From: Sebastes aleutianus
Taxonomy: Eukaryota; Chordata; Actinopteri; Perciformes; Sebastidae
DNA length: 64,000 bases
Reading direction: 5' to 3'
Assembly (NCBI GenBank): GCA_916700875.1
Contig: CAKAKS010000039.1
Coordinates: forward strand, 22,188,367-22,252,366
In this document: positions 37,201 through 48,098 of the stretch, in pieces
Position numbering within the stretch: position 1 is the first letter of the stretch
Layout: the number at the start of each line of letters is the position of its first letter
Notes under the pieces: model-generated
The model's database searches: none
Told to the model about the DNA's origin: nothing
The model's input: the letters and a program-made list of their open reading frames with translations, nothing else
Translations under genes and position numbers: made by a program

Positions 37201-38778
37201 ACAGGCGTCCTTGGTTTCCTTGGTACAGGGACAGGGATGGGCTTCCTAGAGGGCACTGGTTTGGCCTGGGGTGCACGAGATATGTGCTCTGAGCAAAGAG
37301 CATCTTCCTTTAGTCCTCGCCCAGGTGCACCCTTGGGCGTTATATTACCGTTTGCCTCATCGCTCCATGTTCTGTGAGGAAGGGACGGCCTAGCGGTCAC
37401 ATCGGGACTGAAGGTGTCTGTGTTGAGAGTTCTGTCTAAAGTTTCAAGAGGTTTATGGTTTGTGAGGTGAGTATTGGCGGACGTGTTCATCACTTGATGA
37501 ACGCCGTTATCCACAGTACCTCGGGGAAGCTTTCTGTTTGTGTTCCTGACGCACGTGCAGTTTAACTGGCTGCACAGGCAAATGGGAATAATATAATCCC
37601 AATCTGACTTTTTGTTCTCCTGCTGTATTCCATTGTGGGAGTTAAGAAGCCCCTCGATCCGCGGGGTTTCTGTCGCAGATGTTTGGAGCGGGCTCTTTGA
37701 AGCGAGCGGTTTGGTGGGTTTGGAGAGGCAGGGTTTCGGGGCCAGGGCTGGTTTGACTCTCCTCGGCGTGCCAGGAGATGGGAGCGAGAGGACGTCTCTT
37801 CTTGGGGTGGAGGGAGACAGCCCTGGCCTCTGGGGCTGCTGGGCCAACTTTGGTTTTGGGGCCAGAGGTGGCTTTTGCATGCCTGAGGAGAGAAAAAAAA
37901 AATATACGCACTTGAAATTCAAATCTGAAACCCATCAAAAAGATTATAGATCTAATCTGGCACAATAAAAAAAAACACATTTTTAATATCCAGATTTTGT
38001 ATTTGATGCATTTTCAGTAGTCAGACAGATGTTGCCTCATTTGGTTCACTCTTTAACTCACTGAGCCTAGTGACAGCGTAGTGGAAAACTGCTGTAAACC
38101 ACCTCACCAGGGGGGTCAAATATTACAAGGCTTATGTTTGCCACTCACAACAGCACAGTAATCCGGCTAATGGTGTGTGTCAACAGGCAGAAGAGGAGGA
38201 GGAGCAGATGGGAGATGAAGAGTGGGAGAGACATGGAGGAGGAGGGGGGGTGAAAAAAGTCATGCAACCTGGTACATGTCCACCATCTGGCTCAGATAGT
38301 GGCCTTAAAATGTTCAGTGGTGGACAAAACAATAACAAAGAATGACCTGCTGACAGGGAGGGATGTTGTTTTTTCCCCTCAGCACATTATTTCCTCATTC
38401 AACAAGCCACAGGTTTGACACTAAACACATCTACAAGCCTACAAAAAACACTGTCATGAGTTTTGATTTGGAGATCTGGGCACAACCAAACACTGACTGA
38501 CTGACAGACGCATGCACACAGTCTGTTTTATCTTTTGATGTTTTTATCTAAAAATCTGTCAAGACTTTATTTGTTTATCTGTTTTAACTCAAAGATTTAA
38601 AAGCATATTGAGGAACAGAGGCTGCAGATTCGTTTCTTTGCTTCTCCCTCTGTGTGGAAATGTTTATTGCTTTAATAAATAAACTAACACATCAATAAAT
38701 ACATAAACTTCCTGATTTGCAGCACTCACTAACAAATCTTTCATCGAGTCTCTCCAGTCACTTACCTGAGTTCATCAT
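19264..38778 (-). CDS. fgd6: FGD6: FYVE, RhoGEF and PH domain protein 6, 21 coding exons
   Basis: Guanine nucleotide exchange factor of the FGD family, acting on Cdc42-type GTPases at actin/endosomal membranes. Exons in transcript order: 38766-38778, 35977-37882, 33181-33331, 32178-32239, 31244-31274, 28278-28429, 26325-26481, 26108-26195, 25536-25586, 25373-25431, 25212-25283, 23921-23989, 22833-22916, 22639-22718, 21932-22034, 21661-21807, 20930-21035, 20535-20626, 20321-20449, 19391-19530, 19264-19300. These sum to 1243 codons with stop (human about 1430 aa). Order seen: a Pro-rich, disordered N-terminus (QKPPLAPKPK, VPKKPQRHSSP, YEEIPDYMNV); an acidic patch about 640-690; a DH domain about 691-890 (KKGPYLKMYSTYIREFDKN, LLKPVQRIPQYR); PH1 about 905-1020; a FYVE finger about 1040-1110 (WRRHHCRACGK); PH2 about 1145-1240, ending KGATVL. 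LGSKAPIWIPD and the paired neighbours identify FGD6, not FGD5. The intron after exon 21932-22034 uses a GC donor. Confidence 0.98.
19597..20279 (+). mobile_element. hAT-like non-autonomous element, copy 2, with target duplication
   Basis: Begins AGGGCTGTCAATCGATTAAT and ends ACTTTGACAGCCCTAG. It is flanked on both sides by TTATATTA (19589-19596 and 20280-20287), a perfect 8-bp target duplication. It is 683 bp long, in an FGD6 intron, and related to copies at 4279-5024 and 62770-63005. No transposase frame. Confidence 0.82.
20930..21807 (-). CDS. fgd6: FGD6 FYVE zinc-finger exons
   Basis: Exons 21661-21807 and 20930-21035 encode the FYVE domain. The first carries CMICTCEFTLTWRRHHCRACGK, containing the basic R(R)HHCR signature that binds phosphatidylinositol 3-phosphate. 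The second carries VVCQSCSSNKYCLEYLKNQ followed by VCDQCF. The eight expected zinc-binding cysteines are all visible. Confidence 0.96.
21590..21650. repeat. Short dispersed-repeat fragment
   Basis: A TTATTGCTGTAATGTTTCGA, then ATCACCAGGATCTTCCTCAG phrase resembles the shared tail seen near 24590-24640 and 16690-16735 (ACGTTTCGGTCAACAAGGAC). It probably belongs to a LINE/SINE tail family. Confidence 0.35.
22144..22615 (-). mobile_element. Internally deleted Tc1/mariner-like element
   Basis: Terminal repeats TACACCAATCAGCCATAACA and its inverse (TGTTATGGCTGATCGGTGTA) are flanked by TA dinucleotides. The minus strand carries the remains of a transposase helix-turn-helix region (RRATGAQIAEKVNAGSDRK, SEHTVHRSLLHMGLRS) with no catalytic domain. 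It is 472 bp long, in the FGD6 intron between exons 22639-22718 and 21932-22034. Confidence 0.82.
23155..23648. repeat. Foldback MITE in FGD6 intron
   Basis: The left half starts AACACTTCATTTTACAGGTC and the right half ends GACCTGTAAAATGAAGTGTT. The inverse match extends inward through AATTACTTTGGAATTACTGC and its inverse. It is about 490 bp long with a centre containing CCACCTACGATGAAGAGCAG. A diverged half copy lies at 17036-17275. Confidence 0.8.
26789..27620. mobile_element. Nested inverted-repeat element with 9-bp target duplication
   Basis: Outer ends GTTCATGTCTAGAAGGTAA and (inverse) GGTTGTGTCTAGAGGGTAA are flanked by CATAAACAT on both sides (26780-26788, 27621-27629). An apparently solo, uninterrupted copy of the same family is at 61105-61270. 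Here the centre (about 26865-27490) is a second element-like insertion bounded by CGTTTCAAATTGCATAC and GTATGTTTGTTGGAACG. A 9-bp duplication is unusual for hAT and fits Mutator-like elements. Confidence 0.7.
28430..31243. other. FGD6 intron without genes
   Basis: No exon is required between exons 31244-31274 and 28278-28429, since their phases join exactly. Contents seen: a short ACTAG tandem (28933-28952), the hairpin at 29637-29684 and an AT-rich stretch 30540-30960 with TACAATGAAATGTATAGGGT, which may be a retroelement tail. Nothing else recognised. Confidence 0.5.
29637..29684. repeat. Perfect 18-bp hairpin with TTAA ends
   Basis: Arms TTAAAGGGTAACTTTGGT (29637-29654) and its exact inverse (29667-29684) surround a 12-nt loop, in an FGD6 intron. 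The sequence matches the termini of a common fish MITE style, so it may be a collapsed element. Confidence 0.7.
31320..31553 (+). mobile_element. LINE-like 3' tail (GCGCTATATAAA type)
   Basis: Ends TTTAAAGCGCTATATAAAAT, then AAATGTATTATTATTA, the usual 3' end of fish L2/Maui-like LINEs. Similar in style to the tail at 56110-56611. No coding frame. Confidence 0.55.
31640..32000 (+). mobile_element. LINE-like 3' fragment
   Basis: The plus strand reads a degenerate retroelement C-terminus (around 31735-31800) and then a 3' region with GTGACAGACAAAAAAGTGTA before ATCTAATCCAGTC. Weak evidence only. Confidence 0.35.
32340..33045 (+). mobile_element. 5'-truncated non-LTR retrotransposon fragment
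   Basis: Around 32350-32460 the plus strand encodes YLILTYCNIVWASTFPTYLN and then KVLLLQKQFIRLATL. This is the conserved C-terminal region of LINE reverse transcriptases (family pattern Y-x-x-x-V-W-x-x-T-x-P-x-x-L-x-x-L-x-x-LQK). It degenerates afterwards and ends near an AATAAACATATTA tail. It lies in an FGD6 intron. Confidence 0.65.
33332..35976. other. FGD6 intron between exon 2 and exon 3
   Basis: The phases of 35977-37882 and 33181-33331 join exactly, so no exon is required. Contains a hairpin (34536-34588), a hAT-like terminus near 34755-34776 (AATTGTGCAGCCCTA) and a possible 32-nt cassette exon at 35727-35758. The remainder shows no structure I can name. Confidence 0.5.
34536..34588. 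repeat. Perfect 20-bp hairpin, 13-nt loop
   Basis: Left arm 34536-34555 (TTTGTTTGGTACAGATCCCC) and right arm 34569-34588 are exact inverses. It lies in an FGD6 intron. Confidence 0.8.
35977..37882 (-). CDS. fgd6: FGD6 large N-terminal exon (disordered, proline-rich)
   Basis: A single 1,906-nt exon supplies about half of the protein. It begins by completing a Gly codon, then MQKPPLAPKPKLAQQP, and ends at a TATGAGAG/GTAGAT donor. It is rich in Pro, Ser and Lys, with several PxxP stretches typical of SH3 ligands, an acidic run (about residues 355-370) and three tyrosine-rich motifs near the end (DDYENMPHYEEIPDYMNV). The antisense open frames seen across this exon are compositional shadows. Confidence 0.96.
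37883..38765. other. FGD6 intron 1
   Basis: A simple 883-bp intron between the 13-nt first coding exon and the large exon. It has a good donor (CTCAG/GTAAG) and a T-rich acceptor tract. A purine-rich run at 38190-38250 is the only feature. Confidence 0.5.
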
Positions 38779-39540
38779 CGCTTCTCTTCTGTTTTCTCTG
38801 TCCTTATTCATCAGTAAACATCTCTTGTGTCCGGATACATCTCAAGCAGTCGACTCCAAATAAGTTATCGGTCAACAATCGACATTTTCATCGCTTTTTT
38901 GTTCGAGCAACACATGTGATCCCGATGCACACAGTTAGTTCATTCTCACCGGAGCAACAACTGACTGACTGGCTGCCAGCGACCTGAAGCAGACAGCTTC
39001 CTCTGTGCTTCCATCAAGCACCCACTAGAGGTCCTCAGGGGCCACACACACAGCGATCTAGATAAAAAGTTTGGTAGCTCTAAAGTGTAACATTAATTAA
39101 GTCAGAAGAGTGTAAGAGAAAATCCTGAATACTGTGAAGGAAGGTTAGTTCTGTGTAAACTACAATCTACTGTCATCTATCATCATTACATGGGAATTTC
39201 CACCCACTCACATATTTCCACATACATCATCATCATCATCACTGCTATATTAACACCACTAGTGTGACTAAGAGACCAGAAATACGTGTGGAAGCCAGCT
39301 GATGCTTTAAAAGCTATATTTGATATATAGTTGAGGAAGTAAAACAGAAAAAATAAACATAATTCATCTGGGTGGGGCTTTCATCATGCTGTAACTTTGT
39401 CACCAGGTTGATTAATCAGTCAATCTTACAGGAAACTGGACAACACACGGAGGAAGGGAGGTAGATGGCAGCTTGTCAAGATCCTGAGACATTAGATAAA
39501 AAAAGGAACCACAGTTCTGGATAGTTTGGTGTTTTTATTA

Positions 39541-40555
39541 CAGTTTTTCTCATTCGCTTTTGCTCAATTCTTGAATGAAAATTGCTTTTTTCCCAAAACA
39601 ATAAGTTCAAATTTCTGACCAATTAGTTTGTTGTTCACTACAGTTTTGAATGTCTCATTCTTTTAAGCAAATTGCACGTGTTTTGGCATGTGTGTGCAAA
39701 AGAGTAGGTACAATAACCACTTGCACGTCTTACTGATGAGTTGATTCTCTTCACAACTTCTGCACATTATTTCATCATTTGAGCCGTCACATGCAAAATG
39801 ATCCATTCAGTTGTCAAAAATCTGTCAGACATGCATGTATATTCCATAAATATCTGTGACAAAGAGGTACAATTTGTTATTCTTGAACTGAACTACTGCA
39901 GGTTTATTCATTGTTGCAGGGATGTTGTTGTGTATTTGGCATGGATGTCATTTTGGGGCAGAATTTCTGTTCTCTGTATATGAATTTACATGAAAGATCA
40001 AAAGAGAATTTTCTGTTCACAGTACATGTAACACATTGCTACACAAATATAATTACTGTATACATACAACTGTGCATATCCTTTTTCTGTGTACTATTGT
40101 ACAGTATTGACTTTTCCCTGTAAACTTTGACCTGCTGTTGAAATGGGAATCTAAACATCTCAGTGTGATACACAAGAGCCTTCAGCTGGACAAAACTGAC
40201 TTGTATAGTACCGTCAGTCAACACTCGGTGTCAACAAAAAAGGAATCACAAAACAGAAATTTGTATATAAGAAACACTTCCAGGGTTGACTGTCATGGTG
40301 AAAAAACACCTAATCATTTTGACCAGTACGGCTCACGATGACAAAATAACTTTTCGTTTTGGTGGCGTTGGCCAACTTACTGACACAATAACTAGGTTTT
40401 GAAGCATGATTTAAATGTTTTGAGCGACTTACTACCTTTTGCACACCTGCAATAGATTTGTGATGTCCAGTGAAAAAGTTGTGACAATTGCACTTACAGT
40501 TTATAGAAAGTTAAGACTGTTTAAAGAAATGAGCTAAAGCGATCGAGAAAAACTG
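39541..40555. mobile_element. Mariner-like inverted-repeat element
   Basis: Ends CAGTTTTTCTCATTCGCTTT and the inverse AAGCGATCGAGAAAAACTG, with TA on both sides (39539-39540, 40556-40557). It is 1,015 bp long and lies in the spacer between FGD6 and the C3orf20-like gene. No intact transposase; the small open frames inside show no recognisable motif. Confidence 0.65.
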
Positions 40556-40863
40556 TAAATCTGCTCATAAAATATTACAATGAATACAGATGTTTCCCTT
40601 TTACATAAGATGAAAAGCCCACTGAAACATCAGCCGTCACTGATTATCTTTGATGATAGATCTTTAGCTCTGATGCCTCTCAGAGTTGTCTAAAAACATT
40701 TTGCATTTCAGGTACAGATTAGACTAATCAGTGGTGCCAACCTGCATATAAGCAATTGAGTCATTTGCAGTTTGATTGCACATTTACCTGAAGTATTAAC
40801 CCACAGTTGATGCAGTTGGGAGACTTTTTAATACATGTATATAATCCAGTCACTGGAGCGTAT

Positions 40864-43800
40864 TCAGTGTGTGATAACAGGAACATGAGGGAGTGCTGGA
40901 GTCTCCTTTGGTTTGATACAAAACTCTCTCTGTCGTTGGTTTGACACCTCAGGAGCTGGATTGTTTTTTCTGTTAAGGAGGAAAACATCGAGCATCTTTA
41001 ACACCGTTACTGTAATTAACAACATGGGCAGAATCAAAGGCGGTAAAGATTTATGAGAACACAACACATGAATTAAAGAAAATGTGCGTGTTGTGAACCA
41101 TCAAGTTACATGTCAGGAATATGCAGGGATCTATATAGTCACATACCTCTCGCTGGCCTTTCCCTTTTCCAATGGAGCAGTCGGCGTTGTGTCATCTCCT
41201 CCTTGCAGTGTTGCATCTTGGGAGTTGTGTGCATCTTTGGCTGCAGGGATTTCAACTACATCTCTGCAAGGAAAGGACAGAAAACGATGAACACCAGTGG
41301 CGGAAAGTCACTGAGTACAACATACGGTTTTGAGATACTTGTACTTTACTTGAGTATTGAGTATTTTAGGATATTTTTAATTTTAATTTCAAAACAGGTG
41401 GACCTGTTGGACCAGTTTACTTTAGATTAAAATACCAAATAATATATGAAACAGATAAAATTAGCTCCTCCTCGACTAACTACAAAATTGAAGTACTGCT
41501 TATACATCATTACAGTAATAACGATCCAATGATAAAACACTGACAGGGGCCATTCTGCCTCATGAGTACTTTTACTTTTGATACTTTAAGTACATTTTGG
41601 TGGTAATAGTTTCATACTTTAATATTACTTTATGTATTTTAATAGTGTGGTATTGCTACTTTTACTGTGCCAAAAAAGGGGCCAGTACCCTAATTCAGCA
41701 ATTACATGACATGATCATCACGTGTCTTGTATATATTTATATTTATACGTATATCTTGGTAATATATCCCACTTCAAATGTATTTCTGTATGCATTTCAT
41801 TACATACATTAAGGCCTTCATATAACATAAATTTCCACAGTTTGTACATAAATGTATATACGTATGGTTAATAAACACTTTTTATGCAGCTACTGATACA
41901 AATCAAATTGTACACAAATATAATATTGCATATACCCTAAAATAAAACCAGCTGAAAATATGATACAGTACTGGTTGGCCTACAGATTAAATTGGATAAT
42001 GAGAAGGAATACCAAAAGCATTTATAGTGTTGTTTTCTCAGCGTGAAGCTAGCTATGTGTTTACACAGAGACACAGGTATACAGGTTGTTTAAGGGTCCA
42101 CACCTAGACTCACCAGGAGGTTGTGGTACGCAATAAGAAGGGTACTCAAGTAGACAAAAATTATACTCAGTACTGGTGAGTACTGGCCCATTTCAGGCAC
42201 TGCTTGTGCTTTGAATTTCATTGACAATTGTTGTTTAATCCCCTTACATTCACACTATATCACTACATGACTGGGTGCGGTGTAGTAGTACCTGAACTTG
42301 TAGTCTGCAGGGAGGCTCAGACCTGATCTGTAGTCTCCCCTGGTTTTGGAGATTTGCTCCTGAAGGTCTCTGACTGGGCAGCTGTGAACACTGAATACTT
42401 GGCCGACAAACAGCAGCTTCCCTCTGATGTACATCTATCACATGAACAAGGACAGTTTACATCAGATGTGTGGAAACGGAGAAAATAAACCTGCGTACAC
42501 TGCAGTTGTCATTGTGATAGTTACAGTATAAAGCATGACGCCATGTATTTCTATTTAGATTATAGAGAAGTGGCTTGCGACACCATGCTTATTCCATCAT
42601 TTCATCAATAAAGTGGATATTTTTAGATTTCACAACAGAGGATCCTACAGTGTGTGAATACATCGTACAGCTGCCTCCTCTTAGTGGGTTAGTAGACTAA
42701 TCGACCGTTTTGGTCCTAGTCGACTAAGATTTCATTAGTCGATTAGTTGTTTTTTAAGCTTTTTTCATGCTGAATGACTTATTTCTAAGAAACTTACGAG
42801 CACATCTCTGGTAAACACAAGATTTAAAGTGGTGCTTTTTTGTGATTCTTTGTGGAGAAACTCAGTTTTACAGATCTGTTGATTAAATCGAACTAATCGA
42901 TTATTCGAAAAATAGTATGAGTGTTAGTCGACTAAGAAATTCTTTGGTCGAGGACAGCCCTAGTAGTGTGAGTAGGACTTCAAGGTCTTCTGTTTGATTT
43001 ATGGAGTGAAGGAGGGATTTTCATCTTACAGCAAAAATCAGTAAAGCAGCTGTGACGACTTTGGGCTAATAATTAGACCACCCTTTTGTAATTAAGAAGT
43101 GCCATCCCTCACTGCTTGTTAGCCTACAGTACTTTATAATAAATGTCTGGGTTTCTTGGAAAGGACAGCACCTTACTGCTGTCCTCCTCACTGCTGCTGC
43201 CACCCAGTGGGAACCATGAACACCTGCACCGAGCAGAGCCTGCAGTGGGAAGGTTTACTGACCAGGACCATGCCAGGAGTAACGTTGTGCTGCTGCTGCA
43301 GCAGGATGTTCTCGTCTCCCCAGCTGGGCTCCCCGGATGACATCTCATACCTCACCAGGCGAAATGAATCCATCTGGCACTAGATTAAAAAAACAAACTG
43401 TTACTGAGTTTCCAGAAAAACATGCTGTAGAATATCCTGCTGACTGTAGTATGTCTTTCACTGACCCATTGTTTTGTAGTCTGTGCAAAGCTGTACATAT
43501 TTACTGTAACACATTTAGTGTTGCTGATTATGTAAACTGGATGCTATTTTAACTACAGTGATACAGGAAACAAATGATGCACACACTGTGAATCAGACTG
43601 TAACCAGAAATTGCTGCTTATTGTGTTTTTGTTATTTCGTCCCCCCCGTGTATGTAATACAGCAGTCACACCTGAGTACACGGCATGGTTCTGTGCTTGT
43701 TCCTCCTCCTGTAAAGCTGCTCCAGTACGTCCTGGTTGGACACTGCTGCATGTGCGTTGACAGCTTGGCGTGGCTGAGGAGTCACGCACACCACCAGGAT

Positions 43801-44448
43801 CTGTTGACTGTGCGGAGGCTGGCCCATAACGAAGGCATCGTACTCCAGGTCCGTCACCGCTGGCATCAGCGTAGCGCTGCAGCAGCACCGCCGGTGACCC
43901 CCCTCCCCCAGCAGGGAGGCTCTCAGCCAAGCGGGGCACACTGTGAGGGGGATACAGGGGGGGTACAGCGACGGTGGAGCTGGACAGCGGGTGTCAGCGA
44001 AGGGCTGCAGATCTGCACTCTTTGGAATAATCCCTGACCTGGCAGGGCGAGGGGTGCTGCTGAAGCTGTCCCTGAAAATATACTCATGCTCTCATAAACT
44101 GCAGTAAATGTCATTTTCTAATATAATAACATTTGAATGTGCCTCAGTAATACAGGTGGGTCATACTCAAGTTTGATGCTGCCATGAATTTGAAGGAGTC
44201 CTATCTGAGTGACATGGGGCTCCTCTTCCTTTGTTCGCTTTCTTCGTGTCCTAACATAGAGGTCAAAACAGTGAAATATCATATATTATTATATTATATA
44301 TTACATAATGCAGCATGCATCTGTGCAAAGTATAGCAGAGCTCAAGCACTTGAAACTGATCAATAACCAGTGTGTCTCTGTCACTACCACAGGATGGATA
44401 GGTAGACAGACAGACAGATAGATAGATAGATAGATAGATAGATTGATT

Positions 44449-44482
<34 letters not shown>

Positions 44483-45238
44483 CATAATAGATGAGACAAT
44501 TTAATATTTCATATATATTTAACACAATCAGTTAAATTTATGTCAACTCACAAAAAGCGACTAAATTATGATTTTAAAGTTATATTAATGGGCTCTTCCA
44601 CACATTTGCCACATTTCTCATGTTTAAACCTGCACCGGCTCTGTTTTCAGGCTTTAAAAAATCTAGCCTGTGACGGGAGACTTCTGACCCGGCCGCCATG
44701 TTGAGATCAGTTGGAGCAAACTTTCTCATTTTACAGCTAAACAGTACACTACCAGATTTTTCTGAAATCACTTGAGGCGAGACATAGAAATTACAGTAGC
44801 AGAATATTGATTCATATTTGATCCGCGTTGCCTAGTTTGACCGTTCGACCAGAGTTCGTGACTGATTTAGAGCCGGCTCTCATAGACGGCAGCTGGACGG
44901 CAGCCTCTGACGGCTCTGATTGCTTGTTTTCCTTCGGTCTGTGAAATCATGCAGATGCCATTAGGAGCAGCGGAGGACACCGGAGGACACCGGAGGACAC
45001 CGGAGGACACAGAAGCACATGATTTCTTTCAGATTACCTGTCTCATGCACTACTGTCAGGATATAGTGACCATTTTATAAAAATAACTTTTTTCTAATCA
45101 TATATCCATTTATACCCACTGCAGCTTAAGTGCAAAAGTAATGATGTTTTCACTTTGCAACAATGATATTGGATCATTGATCTTTGAATCGATATATCAA
45201 TTGAGATAGATAGATAGCTAGATAGCTAGATAGATAGC

Positions 45239-45299
<61 letters not shown>

Positions 45300-48063
45300 G
45301 TCTGCCCACTGGACTTTGGTCAAACATTCTGGTCTTATGTATTGATGTAAAGTGTGCACCTTGGCAGCTTGACGTAGGAGTCCAGAGATCTTTCTGTTGG
45401 TGCGTCCACTGACGCAACGTCTGAGTTACGTCCGCACAGATCCCGTAACTGAGACCATACCATCTCCTCAGGCTGGTCCAGTTTAGCATCTACCCGCTCA
45501 GGTGGGTTCAGAGAGGGCAGAGCATCTGACTCTACCTCACTCCTCAGCCTGGTCCTCAGTGGGCCATCTGGCATCCGCTTCACATTGAGACACTTGATAC
45601 CTGAAGGAGAGGAAGAGGTCACTCAGAAATGCACACAGACACCGAGTGACACGAGTGACCGTGAACAAGATCCTGATGGAACTATTCAATAATGTTGAGT
45701 TTGCAGGATGAGGCGATACTGTAACTTTTTCACTTCACTGAATCACTCTGAAACAACCTCACTGGGTCAACTTTTATCTGCACTGCTGCATACTTTGATA
45801 ACTCATAATGTTCAGTACATCACACCCACTGGTTGCAGTTTTTATCCCAGCTGGGGGGCGTGAGCACACATTGTACAGTACAGGGTGCAGGTACGTACCG
45901 ACCGCCACGCGATAATAATCCAGCCAGTCATCCAGGGTGTTTCGTGCTCTCTGCTGGAGCTTCTTCACCTCCCTGCTGCCAACATGCTCTCCACTTCTCC
46001 ACGGTGCTGACGGCTCCTCCACCTCTCCGACCATCTGGAGGATCTCCTGGGAGCACACAGACACCTGCCATACATCATTACTCGCATGGTAGATTACATG
46101 ATATAGAACAACATAAGGCATTTAGCGAGCTGTTTTATACAAAGTGACTCAGTGAAGGCATCTTCAAAGGTACTGCCTGGGCTGCCCTTTTGATATTCAG
46201 GTGTTTTGAGTCAATAAAATGTATTTCATGCCTTCACTGAAGCATATGGTGATAAAATTTACAGGTGTTAGCATCAGGTTCCTCTTGCTCTCTGGGACCA
46301 CAGCAGGGGATTTTGTCTTACTCACCGGCAGGAAGTCTTGAGCAGAATCAGAGATAGACGTCCGTTCAGTCTGCAGGGTAGATGTTAATTGTTTATCATA
46401 AATCTAATACTTTTACTCATTTTACTTTATAATCTTAATCTCACCATTTCCTGTGGTTGGTTAATGTTCGACAAGGCAGAAAGAGGAAGTTGAATGCTTT
46501 CGTTGTTACACCTGAAGCTGAGCATGGCAGAAGTACCACTGAGCAGCCTCACAGAGATTACATCTGACAACTGTAGGAGACAAAAAACAAACACATCTAC
46601 CGGTGAAAATTGTGAGCACTCATAACTTGTGATGAATTCCTCTATGGTTATCTAATCTGCACGCTATAGACCTGTTATAAAACCTCTCTTGGTCCTGTCA
46701 GAGGCAGTTAGTGTTGGTTCATCAGTAGGTCATGCGTCATACCTCACATGCCCTGCTTTGTTTCCCCTAAATGTGACATTTCCCATATGTACATCTCACA
46801 ATTATCTCACAAGACAGGTTCTCCCCAGACTCTTAGTCCCTCTGACTACCCTTGTCACTGAATATATTTCTTGTCTGCCGATTACCTCTGGCCTGGTCTC
46901 TATATGCCACATGTTGCTGACTCTGTTTGTATATTACACAAAGAACGTGGACATCATTTTTTATAACAGTACCGGCAATGATTTTTGTCCACATGAGTAG
47001 CCTTCCCTTACTTCTTATTGCGTACACCTCCTGAATCTAGGTACCATCTGAAAAGACCTCAGCTGCGATGTTTAACATGCTATATGTGTATTTACTGCGA
47101 GGGGGGAAATGTTGATTTACCAGAGGATAAGGATGACATTTAAATAATGTGCTTTCAGTTATACTCAATTTATATTTATTTGAAACGCTGACATTTGATG
47201 AGACTGCATTATTGGAGATAAATAAATGCAGTCTTGTCCATACATTATGGACTTGCCTTTGCCATTTTCAGTTGGTTCTATTGTAGTGTATATGCAATAT
47301 ATGTTTGTGTACAATTTGCTTTGAATAGATATATTTACATAAAACAATATGAACCAAATATATGTATGTACTAACTGTGGAAATGTATGTAATTAAATGC
47401 ATAAAAAAAATTAAAGTGTGATATATTAAGATACGTGTATAAATATAAATATATCCAAGACACGTGATGGTGATGATCATGTCATGAAACTGCTGTATTA
47501 GGATACTGGCACCTTTTATGGTCCAATTCATTCACTGGTCAGAGGTAGAAAAAGTTGTGGTAGTCTCAAGGTCACTATTCTAACATTGTGGCTGCACCTG
47601 TATAACAATCTTGTCCATCTGTGTGCGGTCTGTCTGCCAGCTCCACTCCTTCGTTATGTCCCCATGATGGTCACATATGAATCCACCATGCTGGTCCCAC
47701 ACTGCTGTAATGGCAGAGCTGGAGGAACATGTTATATAGCATGTAAACATGTTCTAGTAGAGCATTAAAAATACACACATGTACCTGCAAATGAGCATAA
47801 TATGACACTATATTCCATGCACTATATTAATTTCTAACAGTCTCTTCTGCACTATATTCACTTTTTTAATAGTCCTGTAACACAGATGTTACCCTGCACT
47901 ATATTCAGTTTTTCTTCATCTCCTTGTATTTTTATATCTGGTATATTTTTTTGTACTTTGTACTTTGCACTACTAACTTTTTTACTGCCTTTTTACTAAC
48001 ATGTTTTGCACTATGGAACTGTGATGCTGGAAACTTGAATTTCCCTCTGGATCAATAAAGTTA

Positions 48064-48098
<35 letters not shown>

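Noticed and set aside
35973..37922. Continuous 649-codon open frame taken as a single-exon gene starting MNFKCVYFFF
   Set aside because: The first residues are intron (polypyrimidine tract plus AG). The exon starts at 37882, and the frame continues in phase into downstream FGD6 exons.
43553..44037. Plus-strand open frame of 159 codons
   Set aside because: It is antisense to a 400-nt exon of the C3orf20-like gene whose phases fit on both sides.
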